Source: Campylobacteraceae bacterium
GTDB lineage: Bacteria; Campylobacterota; Campylobacteria; Campylobacterales; BB28
Direction of reading: 5' to 3'
DNA: 51,131 nt
Assembly: GCA_016744535.1 (NCBI GenBank)
Contig: JADGEE010000005.1
Coordinates: forward strand, 14,830-65,960
The translations under genes and the position numbers were made by a program. Below are positions 9,209-17,715 of this stretch, in pieces. How positions within the stretch are numbered: position 1 is the first letter of the stretch; each line of letters starts with the position of its first letter. The notes under the pieces are model-generated. The model did no database searches. It had not been told where the DNA came from and saw only the letters and a list, made by a program, of their open reading frames with translations.

Positions 9209-9330
9209 TAATAAATAACTAAAGGGGAAAAGATGAAAGTTTTAGAAACAATCATCCGAGTAACTCCTTATATTCGGAGTTTATTAAGTAGGGTTACAGC
9301 CCTGCTTAAAACCTCTTTTAGTTATTAAAT
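9209..9330 (+). ncRNA. Compact structured RNA enclosing a small ORF
   Basis: The segment is closed by a long-distance helix: 9214-9223 (AATAACTAAA) pairs perfectly with 9317-9326, and GGGG at 9224-9227 can continue pairing with CCTC at 9312-9315. Inside are two local hairpins, ACTCC/GGAGT near 9260-9280 and AAGTAGGG/CCCTGCTT near 9285-9307. It is richer in GC than its neighbours. The closing helix would bury the ribosome-binding site of the 31-codon ORF. It could be a small mRNA such as a type I toxin message or a non-coding RNA. This is read from the sequence only. Confidence 0.5.
9233..9328 (+). CDS. 31-residue peptide ORF, possible type I toxin or leader
   Basis: ATG at 9233 is preceded by a strong AAAGGGG ribosome-binding site with 5 nt spacing. 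The frame ends at TAA 9326-9328, inside the closing helix. The peptide starts MKVLETIIRVTPYIRSLL and is short, basic and able to form an amphipathic helix, but it has no close look-alike that I know. It uses codons (CGG, AGG, GCC, CTG) that are rare in the neighbouring genes, which may reflect RNA structure constraints. Whether it is translated is unproven. Confidence 0.4.
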   Translation: MKVLETIIRVTPYIRSLLSRVTALLKTSFSY

Positions 9331-9396
9331 AAAAAAAAGGCTTAAAAAAGTAAATGAGTTAAAAAAAAATTAAATTAATAATCGAGAAAGGGAGTT

Positions 9397-9657
9397 ATGT
9401 CAGAAGATAAAAATGATAATTTAATTAAAAGAGTCTCTAAAGAACTTAATTTAACTTATAAAGAACTTGGCGAAAAGATAGGATTTACAGAAGGTGGTAT
9501 TAAAAATTCTATTTCAAGTGGAAAAATAAGCAGACAGATGGAAAAATCTCTACTACTTTTATTAAAAGTTGCGAAACTTGAAAAAGAAGTTTCAAAAGCT
9601 ACAAAATTTAAACAAGATTTAAAAGAACTTTTAGTTAAAAATTACTTTTCTAATTGA
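9397..9657 (+). CDS. Small helix-turn-helix protein
   Basis: 86 residues. Residues about 10-45 (RVSKELNLTYKELGEKIGF then a second helix) fit an XRE/Cro-type helix-turn-helix. The rest is a Lys-rich helical tail. A strong ribosome-binding site, AAAGGGAGTT, precedes the ATG. It is a probable DNA-binding regulator whose target is unknown. It lies directly downstream of the compact RNA and could regulate it. That link is inference from position. Confidence 0.65.
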   Translation: MSEDKNDNLIKRVSKELNLTYKELGEKIGFTEGGIKNSISSGKISRQMEKSLLLLLKVAKLEKEVSKATKFKQDLKELLVKNYFSN

Positions 9658-9722
9658 CTAAAACATTTAAAAAGACTATAATAGTATTTATTAATAATTT
9701 ATTTACTAAAAAGGAGTTTTAA

Positions 9723-9917
9723 ATGACTGATGAAAATAGGCTAGATGCTAGTGATAAATTAAATATTATTGATAATAAAATTAACTTTCTTACAAATATA
9801 CTATTTTGTGTAAATACGAAAAAATATAGTTTTGATGAGAAAGATATGTCAGGTTTTGGAATGATATTAAGTGATGTTCAAGAAGAGCTTCAAGAGGCTA
9901 TAAAACTTTTGAAATAG
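9723..9917 (+). CDS. Small acidic helical protein of unknown function
   Basis: 64 residues, strongly helical and acidic, with a Leu-rich C-terminus (QEELQEAIKLL) that could form a coiled coil. The start is supported by AAAAAGGAGTTTTAA. No transmembrane segment or signal peptide is visible. It lies between the helix-turn-helix gene and a broken lipoprotein. Function not recognised. Confidence 0.6.
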   Translation: MTDENRLDASDKLNIIDNKINFLTNILFCVNTKKYSFDEKDMSGFGMILSDVQEELQEAIKLLK

Positions 9918-9954
9918 AGTTTAATAAAAAGAGTCTATAATTTTAGGAGTTAAA

Positions 9955-10436
9955 ATGAAAAAATAGTTTTTACAATAATTTTTATAGCAGTTAATTTAAT
10001 TTTTACAGGTTGTTTAAATAGTGGGTATAGTGGATATACACAAAAATGGAATAAAGCAATTTACAAAGGTAAACGAAGTTATTCTAAATTTAGCAATAAT
10101 TTAGTAAAAGATAACTATACAGGACTTATTTGGCAAAAAAAAGGTTATAGTAAATTACAACATTGGAAAGATGCAAGAGATTATTGTAATGATTTAACAC
10201 TTGATGGATATAGTGATTTTAGATTACCTGAGTTTAAAGAGTTGTACTATTTAGCTGATAGAAATAAAGATTTTCCAGCTTTTGATACTGACTATTTTGA
10301 TTTAAAATTTGATCTGTATTGGACAAATAAAAAATGCGCTTTTGATGAGTATGACTATGAGTTTTGGGCTGTTGATTTTAGTGCTGGAATTGATTATACA
10401 CATAGTCGAAGTACTTATGTTGTATGTGTTCGATAA
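9955..10436 (+). pseudogene. DUF1566 (Lcl C-terminal domain) lipoprotein, frameshifted at codon 3
   Basis: ATG at 9955 has a good ribosome-binding site (TAGGAGTTAAA) but reads ATG AAA AAA TAG. Adding one A to the six-A tract restores a frame open to 10436. That frame gives a signal sequence with lipobox IFTGC, then a DUF1566 domain with TGLIWQK, the WKDARDYC helix, DFRLPEFKEL and a C-terminal CVR end. The damage is a single base in a homopolymer. It may be a phase-off state, a real lesion or an assembly error. The next gene encodes an intact relative. Confidence 0.75.
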
Positions 10437-10451
10437 TACTAAGGAAATTTT

Positions 10452-10883
10452 ATGAAAATTGTTTTTATTTTAATGTTATTTTTTAATTTATCTTTTTCAA
10501 ATGATAGGTTTAAAAAAATCAGACATATTGTGATAGATAATGAGGTTGGAGTTATTTGGCAATCTTTTCCATCACCTAAAAGATATACTTGGAGTGAAGC
10601 AAAAAGTTATTGTGATACTTTAGATTATGATGGATATACTGGCTGGAGAGTGCCTCATATAGATGAGCTTATGAGTTTAATTGATAAATCTAAATATAAC
10701 CTAGCAATAATTACAAATTTAATAGATATAACAGAACAAAAAAATAATTTTTATTGGTCTGATACAGAGTATGCAGACGATACTTATAATGCTTGGAATG
10801 TTGAATTTAATTATGGTTTTAGCTTGTGTTTTGATTATAAAGGAGATAAATATTATGTTTTATGTGTTAAGGATTATAATTAA
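10452..10883 (+). CDS. Exported DUF1566 domain protein
   Basis: 143 residues with an N-terminal signal peptide (MKIVFILMLFFNLSFS). The DUF1566 pattern follows: GVIWQ, YTWSEAKSYC, GYTGWRVPHIDEL, FYWSDTEY and a terminal YVLCV. DUF1566 is a short extracellular or periplasmic fold of unknown chemistry. It lies 15 bp after the frameshifted relative, which looks like a tandem duplication. The first Cys (SYC) and last Cys (VLC) match in both. Confidence 0.8.
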   Translation: MKIVFILMLFFNLSFSNDRFKKIRHIVIDNEVGVIWQSFPSPKRYTWSEAKSYCDTLDYDGYTGWRVPHIDELMSLIDKSKYNLAIITNLIDITEQKNNFYWSDTEYADDTYNAWNVEFNYGFSLCFDYKGDKYYVLCVKDYN

Positions 10884-10950
10884 CTCTGTTTAATTATAAT
10901 TCTTAAAAGTTATATTCATATATAATTAAATTAAAAATATAGGCTAAAAT

Positions 10951-13947
10951 ATGGATTTAAAAGATTACTCAAATTTTATAAAAGATAACAGTGAAAATGC
11001 GACTGAACACACCTTTAGAACACCACTTGAAAATTTACTAAATAAGTTAAAACTAGATAATTCAATAGATATTATTCACGAAGCAAAAAAAGAAATTAGT
11101 GAAGATGGAACACCAGATTTTAAAGTGATTCGAGGTGATAAATCTCTATTTAAAAAATTAATTGGATATATTGAGTGTAAGAAATTAAATTATGATTTAA
11201 ATAAATTAATAGATTCAAAGCAAATAAAGAAATATAATAAAACTTCACAAAATATATTAATTACAAATTATAGAGAATTTGTACTATTAAATGATGGTAA
11301 AGTGACTCTTAAAGCCTCTATCGAAGATGAAATATCAATCTCAAATATAATAAATAACTTCTTTAAATATGAGTATGCAACTATCAAAACAAAATTTAAA
11401 TTAGTAGAGGCTTTATCCACCCAATCGTTCTATTTTGCTACAACCTTAAGAGATTATATCTTAGATAAAAGTAATACTAAAGAGAGGTTTTATAAAAAAT
11501 TTAATGCACTTTATGAGGAATTTAATAACTCAATACATTTAACTTATAGTTTAGATGAATTTTGCGATATATATTCACAATCTCTTATTTATGGTTTATT
11601 TATAGCCAGAATTGATGGAACTATATTTAATGAAATTGAGAGAGACCCTATTATTAATATACCTGAATACTACACTCTATTAATTGAGTTTTTAGATACA
11701 GGTTATCAGAGATTAAAGCGACCTCAAAAGATAGAACTAGCTATTAACTCTATTGTTAAAAATCTTAATTTAATAGATATTATTAAAATTGAGAATGAAT
11801 TAAATGCTACAAAAGATGATTTAATTATATATCTTTATGAAGAGTTTTTAAAAGAGTATGACAAGTTAAGAGCCACAGAAAATAGAAAAGAGAGTGGAGT
11901 CTATTATACTCCTCCAAAAGTAACAAACTTTATAGTAAGAGGTGTTAGCGATATATTAGAATCTAAATTTAATTTAAAAGATAGGTTTTTAAATAAAGAT
12001 ATTAAAATCTTAGATTTTGCAACTGGTACTGGTACATTTTTAGCAAATATATTTGATGAGCTTTTAGTTAAAGCAAATGACGAGTTATATCGTGAGCGAA
12101 TCAAAGATAAAATTGTAAATGATATTTTCGGTTTTGAATTGCTTTTTACTCCATATATCGTAGCACATACAAATTTAATTAGAAAACTTAAAGCTAAAAA
12201 TATTGAATTAAGTGAAGATGAAAGAGTAGGGGTTTATCTTACAAATACACTTGATTTATCCTCACATAGTATAAGTAATTTTTTACCATATTTGGAGGAG
12301 GAAAATAAAAAAGCTACTGATATTAAAAATCGTGATGATATTTTAATAGTTGTTGGTAATCCACCATATAACAGCAATTCAAAGAATGTAGATGAAAAAA
12401 TAACTCTACTTTTAGAGGATTATAAAAGAGGGCTTAACGAAAAAAATATTAAACCTTTAAATGATGACTATATTAAGTTTCTTAGATTTGCACAAATGAA
12501 GATAGATAAAGCAGGATTCGGAGTTGTTGGAGTAATAACAAATAATAGCTTTTTAGATGGATTAGTGCATAAAAAGATGAGAGAAAATTTATTAAAGAGT
12601 TTTGATGAGATATATATTATTAATTTACACGGTAATAGTTTAAAAAAAGAGGGTGATAAAAATATATTTGATATTATGGTTGGTGTTAATATATCACTAT
12701 TTATCAAGCATAAAAAGCCATTAAAAAATAAAAAACTCTATTATTATTCAACATTAGAGAATAATTTAATAACTAGAGAAGAGAAATTAAACTTTTTAGA
12801 AAAAAGTAGTTTAGATAGTATTGATTTTAAAGAGTTGGAAGTTAAAGAACCTAATTACTTTTTTGTTTATAAAGATAATAAAAATATTGATGAATATAAC
12901 AAGTTTTGGAGTGTTACAGATATTTTTAACCCTGAAGTAAAAACAATAGGAGTTTTAACAAAAAAAGATAATATAGCTATTCATTATAAAAAAGATAATT
13001 TAATCAATTTAAAAAATGATTTTTATATATTAGAAAATAATGAGTTAATATCTAAATATGAAATTACTCAAAAAGGTGAATGGAAATTACAAAAAGCTAG
13101 AGAAGTTTTAAAAGATAATTTTAATATTACTGAGATTTATATAAATCCTTTTGATAAAAGATATACATCATATTCAGAAAAACAAGGTTTTATTGCAAGA
13201 CCTGTATATAAAGTGATGAAACATATCTTTAATAAAGAAAATATTTTAATATGTTTTACAAGACATTTAATAAGTGAAAATAACTTTAAACATATATTTA
13301 TTACTAATAGAATTGTTGAAAGTTCAATAATTTCAAAAACAAAAAATTATGTAACTCCACTATATACTTATGGAAAATTAGATAGTAAAACATTAGATTT
13401 TAATGAGTACGAAAAACAACCTAACTTCACAAAACAATTTAAAGATTTTTTACAAACTTTATTATTTAAACCAACTCCCGAAGAGATTTTAGCTTATATC
13501 TATGCACGACTTCACTCTCAAAAATATAGAGAAAAATATTTTGAATTTTTAAAGATAGATTTTCCTAAAGTTCCATTTACAGAAGATAAAAAACTCTTTT
13601 TTAAATATGCAAAATTAGGAACTAAATTAATTGATTTACATTTATTAAAAGATGAGTTAGAAGATAGTGAAATTAATATAAACGGACTTAAAGGGAGTCG
13701 ATTTATTGAAAAAATAATTTTAGAGAATGATATTTTAAGCTTAAATGATGATATTAAGATAAGTGGAGTTACTAAAGAAATTTTTGAGTTTGAAATTGGT
13801 AGCTATAAAGTTATTGATAAGTGGCTCAAATATCGTAAAAAAGATAAAATAAAACTCTCAAATGATGATTTAATACACTTAAAACAGATGATAATATCCA
13901 TTAAAAAGACTATTGAAGTTATGAAAAATATTGATAAAATAAAATGA
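10951..13947 (+). CDS. Single-chain type IIG-like restriction enzyme/N6-adenine methyltransferase
   Basis: 998 residues. The N-terminal nuclease has a PD-(D/E)xK pattern with D56 (TPDFKV) and E75-C-K77 (IECKKL). A helical linker reaches about residue 300. The gamma-class N6-adenine methyltransferase follows, with motif I DFATGTGTF (from D355) and motif IV NPPY (470-473). The C-terminal 450 residues resemble the specificity domain of type ISP enzymes (LlaBIII C-terminal family). No helicase motifs are visible, so it is type IIG-like rather than a true type ISP translocase. It modifies and cuts DNA in one chain and needs no partner gene, and none is present. The adjoining tRNA operon is a plausible insertion point. 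Confidence 0.85.
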   Translation: MDLKDYSNFIKDNSENATEHTFRTPLENLLNKLKLDNSIDIIHEAKKEISEDGTPDFKVIRGDKSLFKKLIGYIECKKLNYDLNKLIDSKQIKKYNKTSQNILITNYREFVLLNDGKVTLKASIEDEISISNIINNFFKYEYATIKTKFKLVEALSTQSFYFATTLRDYILDKSNTKERFYKKFNALYEEFNNSIHLTYSLDEFCDIYSQSLIYGLFIARIDGTIFNEIERDPIINIPEYYTLLIEFLDTGYQRLKRPQKIELAINSIVKNLNLIDIIKIENELNATKDDLIIYLYEEFLKEYDKLRATENRKESGVYYTPPKVTNFIVRGVSDILESKFNLKDRFLNKDIKILDFATGTGTFLANIFDELLVKANDELYRERIKDKIVNDIFGFELLFTPYIVAHTNLIRKLKAKNIELSEDERVGVYLTNTLDLSSHSISNFLPYLEEENKKATDIKNRDDILIVVGNPPYNSNSKNVDEKITLLLEDYKRGLNEKNIKPLNDDYIKFLRFAQMKIDKAGFGVVGVITNNSFLDGLVHKKMRENLLKSFDEIYIINLHGNSLKKEGDKNIFDIMVGVNISLFIKHKKPLKNKKLYYYSTLENNLITREEKLNFLEKSSLDSIDFKELEVKEPNYFFVYKDNKNIDEYNKFWSVTDIFNPEVKTIGVLTKKDNIAIHYKKDNLINLKNDFYILENNELISKYEITQKGEWKLQKAREVLKDNFNITEIYINPFDKRYTSYSEKQGFIARPVYKVMKHIFNKENILICFTRHLISENNFKHIFITNRIVESSIISKTKNYVTPLYTYGKLDSKTLDFNEYEKQPNFTKQFKDFLQTLLFKPTPEEILAYIYARLHSQKYREKYFEFLKIDFPKVPFTEDKKLFFKYAKLGTKLIDLHLLKDELEDSEININGLKGSRFIEKIILENDILSLNDDIKISGVTKEIFEFEIGSYKVIDKWLKYRKKDKIKLSNDDLIHLKQMIISIKKTIEVMKNIDKIK

Positions 13948-13971
13948 GTATAGTTTGAGATAGTAGTTGAA

Positions 13972-14056
13972 TGGTGCGGAAAAGAGGACTTGAACCTCCA
14001 CGCCATTTGGCACTAGATCCTAAGTCTAGCGCGTATACCAATTCCGCCATTTCCGC
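13972..14056 (-). tRNA. tRNA-Leu (UAG)
   Basis: Cloverleaf of about 85 nt with the long variable arm of class II tRNAs. The acceptor GCGGAAA/TTTCCGC, anticodon loop CTTAGGA (TAG) and encoded CCA are visible. It is the last gene of a five-tRNA operon and lies 24 bp from the restriction enzyme stop codon. Confidence 0.93.
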
Positions 14057-14071
14057 ATTCAAATAATAAAA

Positions 14072-14148
<77 letters not shown>

Positions 14149-14177
14149 ATATATATATTTGGGTAACCAATCTTTTT

Positions 14178-14254
14178 TGGTACACCCGATAGGAATCGAA
14201 CCTACAACCTACAGATCCGAAGTCTGTCGCTCTATCCAGTTGAGCTACGGATGC
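14178..14254 (-). tRNA. tRNA-Arg (UCG)
   Basis: 77 nt cloverleaf including encoded CCA. Anticodon loop CTTCGGA gives TCG. The D-arm TAGCTCAACTGG and T-loop GGTTCGATTCC are canonical. This reader of CGN codons is distinct from the neighbouring AGA reader. Confidence 0.93.
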
Positions 14255-14292
14255 TCACTGAAATTGACTAAAGTATCAAGTCTAAAAATATG

Positions 14293-14370
14293 TGGGGTGA
14301 ATGATGGGAATCGAACCCACGACCCTCAGAACCACAACCTGATGCTCTAACCAACTGAGCTACACCCACC
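14293..14370 (-). tRNA. tRNA-His (GUG)
   Basis: Cloverleaf with anticodon loop TTGTGGT (GTG). The G at the -1 position that is typical of tRNA-His is encoded (pairing with C73), followed by encoded CCA. Confidence 0.93.
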
Positions 14371-14381
14371 ACAATTAAAAA

Positions 14382-14459
14382 TGGTCGGGGCGAAAGGATT
14401 CGAACCTTCGACCCCCTGGTCCCAAACCAGGTGCGCTAACCAGACTGCGCTACGCCCCG
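14382..14459 (-). tRNA. tRNA-Pro (UGG)
   Basis: 78 nt cloverleaf including encoded CCA. Acceptor CGGGGCG/CGCCCCG and anticodon stem CCTGG/CCAGG with loop TTTGGGA give TGG. It is the first gene of the operon transcribed from the promoter just upstream. Confidence 0.93.
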
Positions 14460-14484
14460 ATGCCATTATTTTTTTGGAATTGAA

Positions 14485-14513
14485 AGTATATGTAAATTTA
14501 CCTTATTTGTCAA
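14485..14513 (-). promoter_or_regulatory. Consensus promoter of the tRNA operon
   Basis: On the minus strand TTGACA (14513-14508) and TATACT (14490-14485) are separated by exactly 17 bp, placing the start about 20 bp before tRNA-Pro. A full -35 box is unusual in this window and appears only ahead of stable-RNA genes. Confidence 0.8.
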
Positions 14514-14521
14514 TACCTTTT

Positions 14522-14557
14522 TAAAAAAAACTTCACTTTTAAAAAAAAAGTGAAGTT
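14522..14557 (-). terminator. Rho-independent terminator after the YceI-like gene
   Basis: On the minus strand, an 11 bp stem (ACTTCACTTTT / AAAAGTGAAGT) is followed by seven or more T, just after the stop at 14568. It separates this gene from the tRNA operon promoter. Confidence 0.85.
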
Positions 14558-14567
14558 TAGAGTATCT

Positions 14568-15155
14568 TTATTTACAAGCTCTACTTATTTTTGCGTCTAA
14601 TGCAATTTCAACTTCAGACCAAGTAACTCCTTTGTGTAAATCAAAACAAGCCTTGTTTAAAGTATCTAGTGCAGTAGATAAAGCAAAATCTTTTAAATCT
14701 AAAGTTCCTATTGCTTGAAAGTAACCATTTACAACTTTAAACTCCATTGGAATAGATTTTGATTTACCATTCATACTAATAATTAAATTCAATAATAAAT
14801 TTTTTTCATCTACATTTACAATTGAAGTCTTAATCATTGGAAATGGATTAAAATATGAGAAAAAATTATCAAATATAGTTTTATCTCTCTTAGCATTACT
14901 AGTAGTTAAATATCTAGTATCAATTACAGCCATTGAGCCAACTAATAACTCCTCTAAAGAGTTAGCTTTGTCATAAATTGAGACAGAAGCACCATTAAAT
15001 GAACCTTTTACTCCAACTTTCTCAGGTGTCTTAAATGCACTCCAACCTATTACAATACTACTTTTATCTAAATAATAAGTACACTCTTTAGGTTTATCTT
15101 TTGCTAATAATGAAATATTTAATAGAAGCAGTAATGAAATTAAAATTTTTGTCAT
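14568..15155 (-). CDS. YceI-like periplasmic lipocalin-type protein
   Basis: 195 residues with a signal peptide (MTKILISLLLLLNISLLA). The mature protein follows the YceI pattern: an initial strand (YYLDKSSIVIGWSAFK), a central region of antiparallel strands, and IGTLDLKDFALSTALDTLNKAC near the end. YceI proteins bind isoprenoid-like lipids in a beta barrel. The ligand here is unknown. Three Cys are visible (about 26, 170 and 194). It is monocistronic with its own terminator. Confidence 0.7.
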   Translation of the reverse strand: MTKILISLLLLLNISLLAKDKPKECTYYLDKSSIVIGWSAFKTPEKVGVKGSFNGASVSIYDKANSLEELLVGSMAVIDTRYLTTSNAKRDKTIFDNFFSYFNPFPMIKTSIVNVDEKNLLLNLIISMNGKSKSIPMEFKVVNGYFQAIGTLDLKDFALSTALDTLNKACFDLHKGVTWSEVEIALDAKISRACK

Positions 15156-15228
15156 TTAAATTCCTTTTTATAAATTTTGACTATATTATAACTTAAAATA
15201 TTAAAGTTTATCAAGATAAAGGTAGAAA

Positions 15229-15840
15229 GTGTTAGGTGAAATTGTAAGTTTTATAGTAGATACAGTTGAGAGTTTTGGTTATATAGGAATATTTATAATG
15301 ATGTTTCTAGAGAGTAGTTTTTTTCCATTTCCTAGTGAAGTTGTAATGATACCAGCTGGGTATTTAGCCTATAAAGGTGAAATGAGTTTAACTTTAGCAA
15401 TAATAGCAGGAATACTGGGAAGTTTAGCAGGAGCTATATTTAACTATTTTTTAGCCATAAAATTTGGAAGGGCATTTATACAAAAATATGGAAAATATGT
15501 TTTATTAAAAGAGGAGACACTAGAGAGAGTTGAAATATTTTTTGCTAAACACGGACATATCTCTACATTTAGTGGAAGATTAATCCCAGCTGTTAGACAG
15601 TATATTTCACTTCCAGCTGGTCTTGCTAAAATGAATCTACTTTCATTTAGCATATATACATCACTTGGTGCTGGAATTTGGGTGTTGATTTTAGCACTAC
15701 TTGGTTATTTTATAGGCTCAAATCAAGCTTTAATAGATGAGTATTTAAAAGTTATAATAATTTCTATTTTAATTATTTTAGCTATTTTAATTCTATTTTA
15801 TATTAGAATTAAAGTAAAAAAAGGAATTATTAAGAAGTAA
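15229..15840 (+). CDS. DedA family membrane protein
   Basis: 203 residues with about five hydrophobic spans. DedA features include [15 protein letters not shown] near residues 26-40 and [16 protein letters not shown] near 120-135, where the conserved Arg/Pro cluster lies. DedA proteins act in lipid-carrier or phospholipid flipping and envelope homeostasis. The start is GTG. The 3' end overlaps the convergent antiporter gene by 11 bases. Confidence 0.9.
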   Translation: MLGEIVSFIVDTVESFGYIGIFIMMFLESSFFPFPSEVVMIPAGYLAYKGEMSLTLAIIAGILGSLAGAIFNYFLAIKFGRAFIQKYGKYVLLKEETLERVEIFFAKHGHISTFSGRLIPAVRQYISLPAGLAKMNLLSFSIYTSLGAGIWVLILALLGYFIGSNQALIDEYLKVIIISILIILAILILFYIRIKVKKGIIKK

Positions 15841-16993
15841 TTTTTTCTTTTTTTAACCCTTTAATAATTTTAATTCCTATCATTCCAATAATAACTTCAA
15901 ATAGACTTGCTAAAATAAACGCAAAATAGTAAAGCTCACTTATGCTTTTTGAATAATAAGCTAGAGTTGCAACCGCGATAAGTAGAGTAAGTGGCATAGA
16001 TTGCGAAAGTGCAAATAAGATAACTTCTTTAAATGATAAAATTTTTAAGAATACTAATGAAGAGATTATTCTAATAGAAACCATTAAAGTTACAATCAAT
16101 ACCGCATTACAAATCAATCCTTCTCTTGAAATTGAATTAATTTCAAAAGATGCACCAATATTGACAAAAAATATTGGAACTAAAAACCCGAATCCAAAAC
16201 TCTCTAATTTATGAGGTAACTCTTTTTTATGCTCAAAAAAAGTTCTAATAAAAATACCTGCTAAAAACGCACCAAAAGCAACTTCTAGGTTTAAATATAT
16301 AGTGATTGCAATAGTTATAAAAAATAGAGCCATTGAGATTCTAATATCTTTTTCATCTTTATCAGAGTGAGGCATTAAGAATGTTTTAATTTCAGGATAC
16401 CACCAAAATAAAACTCTTAAGAGTTTAAAAAGAAGTATAAAGAGAATTAAAAATAGAACTAAAAAAAACATTGTTTTATAAAATTCAAACCCTAAACCAA
16501 ACTCTAATATTCCAGATACAAAAGTTAAAACTATAATAGATACAACTTCACCCAAAGTTCCTATTAACATAGAGAGCTTTAACCATTTTACATCTTTGCC
16601 ATACTCTTTAGTTAAAGTTACAATTAAACCAACCGAAATAAGAGGTAAAATTACCATAAAAACTCTTGAAATATTTAAATAATATGATGAAGCAATAGAG
16701 AGTGCATATAGTAATACAAGATATATAAATCCCTGTTTTAAAAGAGTTTTATCAATTTCTAGTAATTTTCTTAAATTTACTTCAATTCCTGCTAAAAACA
16801 TTAAATATAAAAATCCAAGTTCAGCAATTAGCTCGAATAGATGATTGTTTGAGCTAATAAAACCGAGATAACCGGCGATTGAACCAAGCATAATTTCAAC
16901 TGGAGTTATTGGAATTTTTATAAGTTTTGAGATAAAAGGAGATAAAAATATAATAAATGAGAGAGATAAAATAATTGAAACATCATTATTCAA
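15830..16993 (-). CDS. CPA2-type cation:proton antiporter (Kef-like)
   Basis: 387 residues with about 12 hydrophobic spans and no C-terminal RCK/TrkA-N domain, so it is a short membrane-only member. [18 protein letters not shown] and [12 protein letters not shown] match the family's conserved spans. The likely activity is K+ or Na+ exchange for H+ at the inner membrane. Ion choice and gating are unknown. It converges on DedA with an 11-base overlap. Confidence 0.87.
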   Translation of the reverse strand: MNNDVSIILSLSFIIFLSPFISKLIKIPITPVEIMLGSIAGYLGFISSNNHLFELIAELGFLYLMFLAGIEVNLRKLLEIDKTLLKQGFIYLVLLYALSIASSYYLNISRVFMVILPLISVGLIVTLTKEYGKDVKWLKLSMLIGTLGEVVSIIVLTFVSGILEFGLGFEFYKTMFFLVLFLILFILLFKLLRVLFWWYPEIKTFLMPHSDKDEKDIRISMALFFITIAITIYLNLEVAFGAFLAGIFIRTFFEHKKELPHKLESFGFGFLVPIFFVNIGASFEINSISREGLICNAVLIVTLMVSIRIISSLVFLKILSFKEVILFALSQSMPLTLLIAVATLAYYSKSISELYYFAFILASLFEVIIGMIGIKIIKGLKKEKITS

Positions 16994-17063
16994 ATTTAAG
17001 CCTTTAGTATTATAAAATTAATTATATTATAAAATACTAATTATAAAATAACAAAGGTTAAAT

Positions 17064-17696
17064 ATGAAAAAAGAAGAGATACTAAAAGCATTTAATTTTA
17101 GACACGCTTGTAAAATTTTTGATGAAAATAGAAAAATAAGTAAAGAGGATTTAAATTTTATACTTGAAACTGGAAGACTCTCCCCATCTTCATTTGGAAT
17201 GGAGCATTGGAAATTTTTAGTTGTTCAAAACCAAGAGTTAAAAGAGAAATTAAAGCCTCTATGTTGGGGGCAATCTCAAATTACAACTTGTAGTGATTTG
17301 GTAATTATTTTAAGTAAAAATAGTGTTTTAAAAGCTGATAGTGATTATGTAAAATCTATATTTGAGCGAAGAGAGTTATCAAAAGAGCAAATAGAGCAAT
17401 ATCTTAAGGTATATTCAAATTTTATGAAAGATAAAGAGAATAAAAAAGATTTATATTCGTGGGCAAGGGCTCAATGTTATATTGCAGGAGGAAATATGAT
17501 GAGTAGTGCCTCTATGATTGGGGTTGATAGTTGTCCGATAGAGGGAATTGAGAGTAAGGAAGCAATAGAGAGTGCTTTAAATATTGATGTAAATAAATTT
17601 GACTTAGCTTTGATTATAGCTTTTGGGTATAGAGTAAATCCACAATCTCAAAAAAAGAGGTTAAATTTTGAAGAAATAGTAGAGATTATTGAGTGA
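17064..17696 (+). CDS. NAD(P)H-dependent nitroreductase family protein
   Basis: 210 residues with the nitroreductase fold. FRHACKIFDENRKIS carries the FMN-phosphate-binding Arg near the N-terminus. GRLSPSSFGMEHWKFLVVQ is the classic second motif, and a C-terminal AFGYRVNPQSQKKR segment is present. It probably reduces nitro-aromatic or quinone compounds using FMN. The real substrate cannot be read. It lies 19 bp before the membrane J-protein. Confidence 0.9.
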   Translation: MKKEEILKAFNFRHACKIFDENRKISKEDLNFILETGRLSPSSFGMEHWKFLVVQNQELKEKLKPLCWGQSQITTCSDLVIILSKNSVLKADSDYVKSIFERRELSKEQIEQYLKVYSNFMKDKENKKDLYSWARAQCYIAGGNMMSSASMIGVDSCPIEGIESKEAIESALNIDVNKFDLALIIAFGYRVNPQSQKKRLNFEEIVEIIE

Positions 17697-17715
17697 TTTT
17701 TAGAAGTTTAAAAAT

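Noticed and set aside
9209-9330. SRP RNA, tmRNA or a single CRISPR-like repeat
   Set aside because: The GGAAGGAAGCAGCC-type SRP core and a tmRNA tag ending in AA are absent, and the sequence occurs once with no cas genes nearby.
10951-13947. BREX PglX or a full type ISP enzyme
   Set aside because: No other BREX genes are present and no helicase motifs are visible. The N-terminal PD-(D/E)xK nuclease plus methyltransferase fits a type IIG-like enzyme better.
14159-14350. 63-codon frame with a plausible-looking peptide
   Set aside because: It runs through tRNA-Arg(UCG) and tRNA-His and is the well-known kind of false ORF across tRNA genes.
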